Origin: Schistocephalus solidus
Taxonomy: Eukaryota > Platyhelminthes > Cestoda > Diphyllobothriidea > Diphyllobothriidae
Assembly (NCBI GenBank): GCA_017591395.1
Contig: WEDG01005356.1
Coordinates: 248,001-312,000, forward strand
DNA length: 64,000 nt
Reading direction: 5' to 3'
This document shows positions 21,690 through 32,694 of the stretch, in pieces. The position numbers and the translations under genes are program-made. How positions within the stretch are numbered: the stretch's first letter is position 1; every line of letters begins with the position of its first letter. The notes under the pieces were generated by a model. That model saw only the letters and a program-made list of their open reading frames with translations, ran no database searches and was not told where the DNA came from.

Positions 21690-23970
21690 TGACATCACAC
21701 TTGCAGCTTTCAGTTTGTGTTGTAGCTCGCACCATTATATCGATCTAACTTTCGCTTAAAAACCTCCAAGGATTCCGACATAACAACATCCAGAGGAAGA
21801 CTATTCCAAGCTTCGACTACTCTTTTGGAGGAGAAGTACTTCCGAGTGTCTAGCCTTGCTCCAGTCACGTAATTTGAGAGAATGACCTCTCAAGTTCGTT
21901 GTTTTTGCTAACTCGAAGAAATCCCCTGGGACGAGACAACAGTCCTGGACGCGTAGTATGCGGAATGTTAGTATCAGGTCCCCCCGAAGCTGTCTATAGT
22001 GCAAGGGAAAGAGATTGAGACTCGACAGCCGTGCTTCATAAGGCTGTGAGCCATGTCCAAGGACAAGTTTGGTTGCTCGCCTTTGGACCTTTTCGAGGAT
22101 GTTGATGTCCTTCGCCGCCCAGGGTCTCCAAGCTTGGATAGCGGACTCCAACTGTGGCTGCACGAATGTTCCGAAGACTTTAGCGAAGCAGTCGGTAGTG
22201 AAGGCTGCAAAAGCTCGTTTAACGAGGTACAGAATCGACATGGCTGACTTCGCTACCTTTGCGCAATGTAAGGAGGGTTTAAGCGAGGGCGTGATCCAGA
22301 CTCCAAGGTCCTTTTGGACATCCACTTCTTTCAGTTGAATGCCATTCAGACTGTAAACCGTACGGTTCGAATGATTGCTTTTCCCCTCTCGTATGATGTT
22401 GCACTTGCTCTCATTAATCGGCAAGAGCCAGCCATTTGACCATTTCTGGAGTCGATTTAAGTTTGCCTGCAAGTTCTCTTCATCAGCCGCAGTTTGAATG
22501 ACGCGCCAAAGTTTGAGATCATCGGCAAACATGGCAATATCGCAGTCCAGTTCGTTGGCACAATCGTTGATGTAGACAATGAACAAAAATAGGGCCGAGA
22601 ACAGAGCCTTGGGGAACACCACTCTCAACCTCAACTTTAGTCGACTGTTTGTCGCTGATATGGACAGTTTGTGAGGGGCCAGTTAAGAAGTTTTCTATCC
22701 ATGTCAGAAGTCTGCCTCTTACGCCTATGCGGTTGAGTTTATAAAGAAGGCGGTGGTGCGGCACGCTATCAAAAGCCTTTTTGAAGTCTATATAGACTGC
22801 GTGCACTGTATTTCCACTATCGACCGCTTCAGTCCAACGTTCTAAACAGTAGAGCAAATTTGTGACGCAGGATCTACCTCTACGGAAACCGTGCTGGGCT
22901 TCGGATAGCAGATTTTTATGTTCGAAGAACTGCACAAGTTGTTGCTTAATTATTTTTTCCATTTTTTTGCAGCAAACTGAAGTTAGGCTGACCGGTCGAT
23001 AATTGTTTGCAGAAACCCGGCTTCCACCCTTATAAAGCGGCGTAATCCATGCGGATTTCCAGTCGGCTGGTAGACTTCCGGTCTGAAAGGATGTTTGGAA
23101 AAGCGTAGAGAGTGGTTTTGCAAACTCTCTCGCAAGTCTTTCAACAGCTTGGCAGGTACTTCATCGGGACCCGTTGACTCAGATTCCTTTAACCCCAAAA
23201 GTTCCTTGAGGACAGTAGTCTTGGTTAAATTAACAGTCTCGACTATTGTATTCACTTCGAAGCCATCGGTAGGGTGATCGTATCTCGTTTCCTTTTTGAA
23301 AACCGACTGGAAAAATTCCGAAAGATGATCAGCCTTCGCACCGTCTTCAGTAAGGTCTATGCCCTCGGCGGTCCTCAGCAGGGGTATTGGATCCTTGTTC
23401 CGTGTATTCTGCCTGAGGTAACCGTAAAACAGTTTCGGGTTCACGGTGGCCCAGTTCAGCAGGTCCACTTCGAAAGCCTGTCTTGTTCTAAAAATATGGC
23501 CCTTGACCCAATTTCTCTGCATTTTGTACGCATTTAGAGATGCAGGAGTTCCTTCCGTAAGCGATTTTTTCCACAATCTCCGCTTTTTGTTAACTTCGAT
23601 TTTTAAGGCCTGCGTAAGCCATCGCGGTCTGTTGGTTAACCTTTTTCTCAAAATCGGATAGTGATTTTCGATGAGCCTGTGCAGTATGTCCCGAACGTTT
23701 CCCAGTCCTCGGTTATGTTTCCAAAGAATAAAGTTTCCCAATGAGTGCGCATGAGTTCGGCCCTCATTCCACCGAAATCGCCTTGCCATGTATTCCTTCT
23801 GATTGTTGTGGGTCTTGCTGGTATAGAAAATAGTGAGTACTCCCATCGCAGTACCACGTGGTCACTTTTGCCTAGCGGCGGTAGACATGACACTTCGTCG
23901 ATGCTGTCGTGCGACTTTGTGAGAACTAGGTCCAGGCAATTAGCCTGTTGTCCTTCGCACACCCTGGTTG
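21690..23970 (-). pseudogene. CR1-like non-LTR retrotransposon, endonuclease end plus full RT, frameshifted
   Basis: From 23962 down: APE endonuclease end with CLDLVLTKS and GKSDHVVLRW; a linker with LTNRPRWLTQALK; then RT blocks LYKGGSRVSANNYRPVSLTS, KNLLSEAQHGFRRGRSCVTN, YIDFKKAFDSVPHHRLLYKL, SGVPQGSVLGP, MFADDLKLW (intact FADD near 22519-22534), then [20 protein letters not shown] and a C-terminal domain ending near 21720. Frameshifts near 23120 and 22600 and a shift around 22970 break the ORF. Neither the 5' half of the endonuclease nor any gag-like ORF1 is present, so the copy is 5'-truncated. It lies between the two convergent genes. Confidence 0.85.
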
Positions 23971-24061
23971 GAAAAGTGACGTGCTGTGTGAGACGTAGCT
24001 TTAGCGTCGTGCTCAGAATAAGACAGAATATGGATAATGAACGACTCAGCCTGTTTTGTAG

Positions 24062-24290
24062 ATACTCCTCAGGAAGCCTGACGAGCAGTTAGAGCCTGGA
24101 TTGGACTGGTAGGTTGTGTAGGCCAAGCCAAGATTTCCGACACGTTGCTCTATTTGGAGAACTGTCCTAGTCGAACAAAAGTCCTCAGAAACCCTGGAGA
24201 GCCGTCCGAGAATGGATTGGACTGGTAGGTTATGTAGGCCAAGATTTCCGACAGTGCTCTATTTGGAGAACTCTCCTGGTCAAACTGTGA
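24062..24290. repeat. Two-unit tandem repeat, period about 116 bp
   Basis: TGGATTGGACTGGTAGGTT starts at 24097 and again at 24213, each followed by GTAGGCC, CAAGATTTCCGAC, GCTCTATTTGGAGAACT and a TCCTGGTC/TCCTAGTC block. The upstream GTCCTCAGAAACC block also repeats. Confidence 0.8.
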
Positions 24291-24299
24291 GGGTATCGA

Positions 24300-25465
24300 A
24301 GGCAACTGAGCGGAAGATTCAATTAATTGATTCAATAATTTGAACCAATTAATGTCTCTGGACTGATTGTCCAGTGCAAAGACTCGATTAAATTCAGTCT
24401 TATTGTTGCTCGAAAATTCAAACCGCGCGGCAACCGTTCAGTTCAGTTCTGTTAGGGAACGAACTGTATTTTACAGGAAACATACGTTCTTCGACTTTAA
24501 TAGCAACTCACGCTTTCTTCAATATTTCTACTTCAAAAGGGTATATTTAAGTTTTAAAGAAGTTCTCCAACTTGCATATAAGTTTGTGTCAGATCTACCA
24601 CTGCTTTAGTGTTTAGGGTATTCAGTCTGCAAGCAGTCTTTAAAAAATTAACAATTATTATCTATTTTAAAACCAAAGGTAGCCTTTTCCTGTAAAAAAT
24701 GAGGAAGTTGTGGTTTACTAGCGAACGAGTGCAAGAAAGAATAATTTTTGCTTATGTTTTCTATTAAATATATTTGAATTTATAAGCGCATCCGAAATCT
24801 GTAGCAAAATGCACAATACATAAGTAGTCATTTTTATCAAGGGAGGTTTCTTTGGGAGGCCGAGGAAACGTGCGTTCAAAAGATGGTATCTTAGTATGTC
24901 TGAAACATTCTAAAATAATAAATGTAAAAATTCCATTTAAGGTATCTGTCTTAATCTAAAACACATTTTAAAATTTTGTTTAAAATTGCATACGATCTAT
25001 CACTGACTGTAGGCGAGTCAGCGTTGTCTGCTGGTTGGTGATTTGAGGCATTTAGCTTCCTGTGTTAGAGAGTTATGACAAAGTTAATTGACTGGGTGGG
25101 GTTAAGCGTTGTTTGGGGGACGACAGACACGATAGTATCTAGCTAGGATACTGAGACACCAGAAGGTGAGTACTAGTGGGCTGGGTTCGGGCAGGTAAAT
25201 CGGTGCCTGGAGCCCCAACATACGGTCGGCGCGTCCACTGTTCACTGTCCCACGCACTTTAACTCACCGCATGGGCCTACTTGGAAAATGTGTCTGCGCA
25301 AAAATCTGCCATAAGTCACCATAGGCCGTCCCCCACTATCACATCCACCGCCATCCATCATACTTGCACTCCACCATCACCATCCAACATCGGTGCCTCC
25401 ATGTGACTTTTCAGCTACATGCGAGTTCTCTGTCGAATTTCTCTTCTAATCTGATATTCGCGAAT
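24300..25465. other. Intergenic DNA, no gene recognised
   Basis: AT-rich. The only notable match is a block near 24965-25012 (TTTAAAATTGCATACGATCT, then CACTGACTGT) that recurs in degenerate form at about 43815-43852, so some of it is old repeat. Confidence 0.4.
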
Positions 25466-25469
25466 CCTT

Positions 25470-26960
25470 GTCAAGTGAAAACTGTAATCAGGTGGCGTGT
25501 GTGGCACAGAGGCCCGGGCTGTGTGAGCTGAGCTCTGAAATTTCGTGTGAAATCCCGGTACTTGTGTTTAGGGGGGAGCAGGTCGTGTACGTGGTATACG
25601 TAGACGAGGTCATTAGAAACATCAGCAGCCACGCTCATTCCCCGCACCAGTCCATTGACAGACTCGGACGGTGGTCAGGGCCTGGGAATGGGAATAGAGA
25701 GTGAGGCCGACGAATCAGTGCATTCTTCTCACTATAAATAATCTGACGCGCTTGAAAGTATCACGGTGCGCTAAAAGCCGTGGCTTGGAAAGTTTCCAAC
25801 TGACGGGATAACTCGGACCGCGTGGTCAGCCCAATGAGTGGATTCACGGAGTGACTGACTGGCGGACTGAGGCTCAAGCTGTAATGGCTCTTCCTTAATC
25901 TGGCCTTTATGGTACTCCCTCGCCGAGGCAGGTGTGGTGGTACGCTCAGGGGCCCGTGGGATACCCAGGGGCTCTTTGAGATCCGAGCCAGGTTTGGTGG
26001 TACTCCTAAGGGTGGCTCCGGCCGCACCAGCCACCTGCGCCCTCCATCGCCTCCGGCTTTCTTGACTTTGTGATGGCACCAAGCTCAGGTGGGGCAGGAG
26101 GAGAGAGAGAGAGCGGTAACGATAAACGCCGCGGTTGGAAGGTTGCCAATTTAAAATTACACTCAGACCTCGCAGTTAGTCCAATGTGTGTTGTGTCGAG
26201 TGGCTGACTGGTGGTCTGAGAGTCAGGCTACGATGGCTCCTTCTTAACGTGACCTCTGGCTATCTCACACATGTGAGATTTAAGCCGTTCAATCCCCTGT
26301 TGTGTGAAATCCTTTGGCTTGTGTTTGGGGGGCCAGGTCGTGTACTTAGTACGCGGAGATGAGCTGAACAGCAGCTGCGGCGACTACAGAATCAGACAAA
26401 TGACCGGCTCGGAAGGTGGTCTGATTTTTGGGGGTGGGGAGAGAGTGAGGTCGACGGCTCAGCGCATGTTCCTCTCTATAAAATATCTGATGCGCTTGAA
26501 CTTATGACGGTGCGCTAAAAACCGTGACTTGGAAGGTTGCCAACTGACGGGATAACTCGGACCGCGTAGTCAGCCCAATGTGTGTTTTGTGTGTAGTGGC
26601 TGACTGGTGGACGTAGAGTCAGGCTGCAATGGCTCGTTCTTAATGTGGCCTTTATGGCACTCCCTCTCCGTGGGATCGAGCCAGGTGTGGTAGTACGCCC
26701 AGGGGGGTGGTTCCGGCCGTGCCAGCAACCTGTGCCCTCTCTCATCTCCGGTTTTCTTGACTCTGTCACGACACGAGGCACATATGGGTGAGGAAAGAGA
26801 GAGTGTGCTACTGAAAAACGCAAGTCCACTATCACTTAAAAGTAACACACATGCAATTGCCTTGCCAGTGCTATCCAAATATAAACTCTAAAAGTCACAG
26901 TCCCTGCACCACCACACTGTGGAACAAAGGGTTGACATAGGCAAAATTGACGGTAGAACT
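25470..26960 (+). repeat. RTE 3' UTR copies in series
   Basis: At least two + oriented copies carry the shared blocks AGTTGGCAACCTTCC complement, GGGATAACTCGGACCGCG, AGGCTGCAATGGCTC, CCGGTTTTCTTGACTC and AAAGTAACACACATGCAATT. Ends near 26150 and 26960 suggest separate 5'-truncated insertions. Confidence 0.6.
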
Positions 26961-27359
26961 GTCATTTGTGGGTCAGGGCTATGATTCGCTGAACGGAAGA
27001 CTTAGTCAAAAACAGTACTGGATCATGTTATGGTCTTGCTACAAGCCCTGATGGTGGTCCGTCAAACAACACGTCCATTGAATCCCGTAAAGGGGAACTG
27101 AACAGCAAGGGCGGAAGAATAGAGAGTATTGCCGTATGTTAACAGCCATCCTTAAGGTAAGCAAAGAACTTACGAGCATGTTAAATGTCAAACGGCGATC
27201 GAAACAGTCAGTTAGTGGTCTCCAGTGGGTAGCATCTCGATTGGTCCTGTCGACAGCTTGCATGACCACCACGCGCCCGGAATGCCCGTGGATCACTAGT
27301 GCCGTGGGAGAAGAGGTCTTCAGGGTGGCTTGCACGCGAATCAGTTAAGGTGGCTCCTC

Positions 27360-27935
27360 CTAACACTTTTCCCTTTTCAGCTGAATGGTACGATTTGAAC
27401 GCGGGTTCACTTGCAGTGAAACCGTTTTCGTTCGTTGAGGAGATTGACTTACCACCGCAACTGTGGCTTCTGGATTTGCTTTTGGCAAATGGAATGTGTC
27501 CGGTACTTATTCCAGTGATAGATTTGGACTTGGATTTGGCGCGTTAGTGTATTCGCTGGGTTTCAGCTGATTGGCCTGGCGCACCCAAATGTATGATCCG
27601 AGCCGAATCTCGTTGATGACGTCACTACACTTTCAGTGAACACGCCCAAGCATCCAATTTTCCTGATTGTTCCTGTAGTCCTTTTCCCGAACTGTCTCAG
27701 CCGGATGCAAAAACCTTCGCTTTGCTCCGTGGCGTCGGTTGAATTGCCTTTCCATCGGTGTCGGATGGATTGTTTCATCACCAAAACTAATAGGTGACAG
27801 CGGATGAATTACGTCGAATGGCGTAAGAAGTTTTCGCTGCATCAAAGCTTCTGCAGGAGAGGCACCATTTGGAGCGTTCGAGTTCGGCGTTGCCCGATAT
27901 TTCAGCAGGAATATTTCGAGAAATGCTTTTGTAGT
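27360..27935 (-). pseudogene. Ty3/Gypsy integrase C-terminal relic, opposite in orientation to the next element
   Basis: Reading down from 27930: FLEIFLLKYRATPNSNAPNG, SPAEALMQRKLLTPFDVIHP, then KDYRNNQENWMLGRV before a stop. This is the end of a Gypsy integrase (YRxTPxxxxxxSPAELLxGR...RTxxD...VxVKDYRxxxxxWxPGxV). The upstream integrase core is missing because the + strand LTR element begins at 27936. Confidence 0.7.
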
Positions 27936-28293
27936 TGTTGGGAATGCTCATTCCAACGATAAATCATCTCACAGAAATGCATCTGCGTGCGCGTTTCTCA
28001 AGTTGCATGCCACGAACAATGCTCCACAATGTTCCGCATTGACTGTGGCCACAGATCTCTCGTCCGATCTGATCAATCCATGTCCGCAATAATTTTCCTC
28101 AGCTCTTATCTATCTTCCCCTTGAAGCGGATTGGACAGAATATAACTAAGCATGCAAATTTTCATGTCAATTTTGCTTGAATACACTTTCGCTAGCTGAT
28201 CGTGTTCTCTTGCTCTACAGCGTTGGGGTTGGGATAACCGTTGATCAAGCATACGCTTCATGCGTCATTTAAGTACCAGGCTGGGTCCTAACA
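27936..28293 (+). repeat. 5' LTR
   Basis: It starts TGTTGGGAATGCTCATTCC and is alignable throughout with 32321-32692. It ends near CTAACA. The following TTTGGCGCCGCAG at 28295 sits where the primer-binding site is expected; the tRNA was not assigned. Confidence 0.85.
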
Positions 28294-28320
28294 ATTTGGC
28301 GCCGCAGTTTCTCACTGAGG

Positions 28321-29103
28321 ATGCCTGACGAGTACGCTGACTTGAGGCAGATTTTGCAACAGCAGTTGAAGCTAATGGAGGCCCTCACCGTTAAGCCATC
28401 CAACTCATCCATGGGCCAAAAGAGCACCGCTGGTGGTTCACAATCTCTCGATCACATTGCCAGCAGCATTACTGAATTCCTGTATGACCTGCAGACCCAT
28501 ATCCCCTTTGATTCCTGGTACAAACGATACGAAGACTTGTTCTCTGTCGATCTGGCTGCCCAGGAGGATGCATAGAAGGTGCGACTCCTACTTCGCAAAC
28601 TGTCGAGCCCGAACGCTATGCTACGCGAAATTACTTTCGCGGACACGTTGAAGACGTTTTCGCAGATTTTCGGTGAACAGTCGTCCCTGTTCAACACTCG
28701 ATTCCAGTGCCTGCAACTGTGCAAACGGAAATCCGACCATTTTATCACGTACGCGGACATTGTAAATCACGATTGTGGGTGTTTTCAGCTCGGTTCTCTC
28801 ACAGGAGACCAGCTTAAATGCCTCACATTTATCTGCGGCCTCCAGTCCCGCAAGCATGCTGATATCCGGGCACGTCTCCTGTCCCAAGTGCACCAGAACA
28901 GCACAGTCACATTCCAAGTGCTGGCTGCAGAGTGTCAAGCGTTGATTAAACTCAAACACGATTCCGCTATGATTCAAGGGGTTTCCACTTCTTGCTCAGT
29001 CCCCACGGTCGCAGCAACCAAGCCATTACCCATAATGCGGCCCAAGCAAGCACCCAACGTGAAATCACCGCCATCTCCTTGGCTGCACTGTGGTACATGG
29101 TAG
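28321..29103 (+). pseudogene. gag-like ORF of the LTR element
   Basis: ATG at 28321 opens MPDEYADLRQILQQQLKLME. An in-frame TAG at 28573-28575 interrupts it, after which [20 protein letters not shown] and [16 protein letters not shown] continue in the same frame to 29103. The Gln-rich N-terminal helix followed by a capsid-like domain resembles gag of CsRn1-type elements. Confidence 0.75.
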
Positions 29104-29173
29104 TTCCCTCGGGATTGCACATTCCGCCAAAATCGTTACCAAAGCTGTAACCAGGTGGGCACCGTGATTAGTT

Positions 29174-30690
29174 TTGTCAAACACCATCAAATACTGGAAG
29201 CAAGTCTGCCCCGCCACTTCCAACGCCAAGCGACGTTCCCGTTCAAAACGTATGCCTAAACCCCAGTCTGTTGGCAATTCCCTGAACCTGTTGGCCACTT
29301 GCCAGCTTAATGCGGCTGATCGCAGAAAGTTTGTTGATATTTTGCTCAATGGTCACGCAGTCTGCCTACAGCTCGACACTACTTCAGACGTGATCTCTGA
29401 GAGATTGTGGCAGCCCCACGATGCGGCAGATTTTCCAGTCCGCCACAAGCGCGAGCGGTGGTTTCATCCGGCTAATGGGGCAGCAGCAACGCTGTGTCTT
29501 TCCGCGGCACAACCATCAATGCGATCTGCTACGTCACCAAGTCCGATCTCAACCTTCTTGGTCTCAATTGGATTAAACAACTTGGTTTGGTCGATATGAC
29601 GCTCAGCGTTGTTTGTAGTCAGGTGCAGATTCCTGCTATACCCGTAGCCCTTACTAAGGACATTCTCCAACGGTTTGCTTCAGTTTTCCAAGACGGCATG
29701 GGTCGTTGCACACACACTCAAGCCGTGCAACACCTGCGTTCTGGAAGTCAAGCAGTCTTCCGTCCGAAGAGACCAGTTCCCTATGCAGCCTCGCCTCTTG
29801 TCAATGCTGAACTGAAACGTCTGGAGGAACTGGGAGTCCTGACACCTGCATCCTTCTCCGACTGGGCTGCTCCAATCGTTGTGGTTAAAAAGTTAAATGG
29901 CTCGATCCGTATTTTGCTGAATTTTCCACTGGTCTCAATGTCGCTCTGACACCGAACTGCTATTCACTGCCAGTCCCTGCTGAATGGTGGCACTTGCTTT
30001 GCCAAGTTAGACAGGACCGATGCGTACTTGCAGATCGAAATTGCTCCAGATTCGCGCGAATTGCTGACGATAAACACTCACCGTGGTCTGTTCTAATACA
30101 ACAGGCTGCCCTTTGGTGTCAAGACCGCCCCAGACCTGTTTCAGCAAAGGATGAACGCAATGCTCACCGGCATTCTGGGTACGGCTGGGTACCTGCTCGA
30201 CATTATCATCATGGGTCACTCCCCTACTGAACTCCAAAAACGAGTCTGTGCAGAAATATGGCTTCCACCTGAGGGCTGACAAGTGCCAATTCTTCCTCGA
30301 GTCAATCAACTACCTCGGATTCATCTTTGACGCCACTGGTCGCCATTCAGACCCCTAAAATGTTTGTGCCATCCAACGAATGCCTGCCCCCAAGGATTTA
30401 TCACTTCGTTCGTTCCTTAGCTTGATCAGCTACTATAGCACCTTCCTACCATCGCTGTATGACTTGCGAGCCCCACTCATCCGTCTGCTGCAGAATGATA
30501 CTCCCTGGTACTGGTCCTCCAATTGTAAAAAGGCCTTTGTCCAGCTGAAGTCGACGCTGAGTTCAGATATGCTGCTCACGCACTATGACCCGACTCTGCC
30601 GATCATCGTTGCTGCAGACACATACAATCACGGAGTTGTTACTGTCATCTCGCACACTTTTCCAGATCGGTCTTAAAAGGCGATCATGTA
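29174..30690 (+). pseudogene. Protease and reverse transcriptase of the LTR element
   Basis: Aspartic protease motif LQLDTTSDVIS at about 29368-29400. RT begins [20 protein letters not shown], then [35 protein letters not shown] and [20 protein letters not shown]. The YxDD box at 30190 reads YLLDII, so the first catalytic aspartate is lost. At least two frameshifts and a TAA near 30096 are present. An RNase H-like segment (SYYSTFLPSLYDLRAPLIRL, then LTHYDPTLPIIVAADTYNHG) follows. Confidence 0.82.
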
Positions 30691-30879
30691 CGCATACCGC
30701 ACGTTAACTCCTGTGGAGAAGAACTATGGCCAAATCGAATAAGAGGCATAAGCCATCATCTTTCACACCAAGAAGATCCACAAGCTGTTGTATGGTCGTC
30801 GTTTCACGTTGCTATCCGTTCGAAGAAGGCATTCCAGTCTATTCATCCAGTTGACTTCAACCATGGGCAACTATTCTTC

Positions 30880-31960
30880 TTGGTTAGGACTTTGATATTC
30901 GCTACTGCCGCATTACTGACTTTGGTCAGGCTGACGCCCTTTCCCGCCTCATATGCAATCATCATGAATCTAGGAAGACACCGTGATTGCTGCCATTTCG
31001 ATTGAGGACGATGTGCGTCGTCAGCTTTCAGATGCCATACGAGGCATACCTGTCACTGTCGATGACATCCGGCGCGCTATCGAGTAGGATCACATTCTCC
31101 ATTAATATTTCACCTACGTGCAGACCAGATGGCCAACCACTGTCCTCAATGGCTATCTCCACCAATTTTTCCGGCGCCGAGCATCGCTATCGGGGTTGAT
31201 TCCTGCCTCATGTTTGTGGACCGTGCGGTGATTCCTTCTTCACTTCGGCCATCACTCGCAGTTTTGTCTACTGGCCGGGTATTGACAGCGACATCAACGA
31301 CCTAGTTCGACGCTGTTGCCATTGTAAGCAAGCTCCCAAGGTGCCATCTCGTCAACCCCCAGTGTCATGGCAAACACTGGATGAACCTTGGTCACTTGTC
31401 CATGTCGATTTCGCTGGCCCACTTGATGGTGTATCATACCTTATCTTGGTCGACGCCTACTCAAAGTGGCCCGAGATTGCACCACTGAATCCGACAACGA
31501 CATCTGCCACTACGACGCATTTTCAGCCAACACGGCCTACCGGATGTTCTGATTTCGGCTAATGGTTCCCAGTTTACCTCATCGGCGTTTAAGGATTTCT
31601 GCCGCCAGCACAACATCCAGCACCTTTGCTCTCCGTTCTACTACCCTCAGGTCTAACGGCCAAGTGGAGCGTTTTGTCGACACATGCAAGAGAGCCCTCT
31701 CGAAAGCTCGTGGGGAGGGGACCATGGATGAGATCATCCAAGCATTGCTGTTTTCTTACCGGAATACTCCGAACCCGGCGTCCCCCCGGTGGTGTTTCTC
31801 CGGCCGAGGCGTTGATGGGGCGAGAAGTACGCACAAAGTTCCATGCGCTGGTTCCTACAAATGTGCCGTCTGCGCAGCCAACTTCATCTGTCTCTCGCAG
31901 CAAGCTTCTCATCGAAACGCCCGTCTTCGTTCGTGGATATCGAGCTGGTTTTCTTAACTG
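30880..31960 (+). pseudogene. Integrase of the LTR element
   Basis: A zinc-binding remnant ending CCHCKQAPKVPSRQPP is followed by the core: HVDFAGPLDG (first Asp present), YSKWPEIAPLNPTT, then ISANGSQFTS at about 31552, where the family has SDNG, so the second catalytic Asp is Ala. SNGQVERFVDTCKRALSKA keeps the Glu. The frame shifts at 31560-31640. Confidence 0.8.
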
Positions 31961-32310
31961 GATTGAGGCAACCACAGCAGCGCACAGAGGCAGCATGTTG
32001 TTCGACGTCTGCGTGGGTGACGATACCTGGATTTTCGTCCCTACAACCAGATTTGACGGTGGCATTGCAGTAAAGCAACCGAGCCCGAGTCGTTGTCATC
32101 ACTTTCCCTCGACATCCTGCTGGATACTTTCGCCATTCCGACCGATCACCTGGTTTCCGAACCCAACGCTGCAGCTCCTTCAGATGTACCACCTTCAGTA
32201 TCAGTTGCTGGCGCCGGGCCTTTAGAACGCAAACTGCTCCCAAGACGCCGGACCAACCGAGTGCGCCAAACAACGCGGCCAGCAGCGTCAGAAGCGGTAA
32301 TGACCTACTT

Positions 32311-32320
32311 TAAGGGGAGG
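32311..32320 (+). promoter_or_regulatory. Polypurine tract
   Basis: TAAGGGGAGG lies directly against the first base of the 3' LTR, the standard position for plus-strand priming. Confidence 0.75.
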
Positions 32321-32692
32321 TGTTGGGAATGCTCATTCCCACGATGATTCATCTCACAGAAAAGTACCTGCACGCGCGTTTCACAGGCCACATGCCAACA
32401 ACGATGCTCGACAATGTTCCGCAATGACTGTAATAACAGAGCTCTCGTCAGATCTGATCAATCCATGTCCGCGAGAATTTTGCTCAACTATAATCTATCA
32501 TCCTCTTGAAGCTGATTGGACAGAATATAACTAAGCTGGACGAGAGGCTATTAATGCATGCAGCTTTTCATGTTACTTTTGCTTGAATACACTTTCGTTA
32601 GCTGATTGTGTTCTCTTGCTCAACCGCGTTGGTGTTGGGACAATCGTCGTTTAAGCATACGCTTCGTGCGTCATGTAAGTAACAGGATGGGG
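32321..32692 (+). repeat. 3' LTR
   Basis: It starts TGTTGGGAATGCTCATTCC. Substitutions and small indels separate it from the 5' LTR, including an insertion near 32535. The alignment fades after AAGTAACAGGATGGG, so its last bases may be lost. Confidence 0.83.
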
Positions 32693-32694
32693 GG

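Larger units (their letters stand above)
27936..32692 (+). mobile_element. Ty3/Gypsy LTR retrotransposon, CsRn1-like, both LTRs present, inactivated
   Basis: Order: 5' LTR, gag, protease, RT, integrase, polypurine tract, 3' LTR. The order protease-RT-integrase places it in Ty3/Gypsy. The gag type and the flatworm setting suggest the CsRn1 clade (inference). Stops and frameshifts occur in gag and pol, and two catalytic aspartates are lost (see the pol entries), so it cannot be autonomous. The LTRs differ at many sites, which makes it an old insertion. No target duplication was identified. Confidence 0.88.

Noticed and set aside
22519..22962. Host telomerase or other cellular RT
   Set aside because: The CR1-type block order, the upstream APE endonuclease end and a second copy at 61.5-62.5 kb mark it as a transposon.
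30007..30309. - strand 100-codon ORF over the Gypsy RT
   Set aside because: It is the shadow of the RT coding strand of the LTR element.
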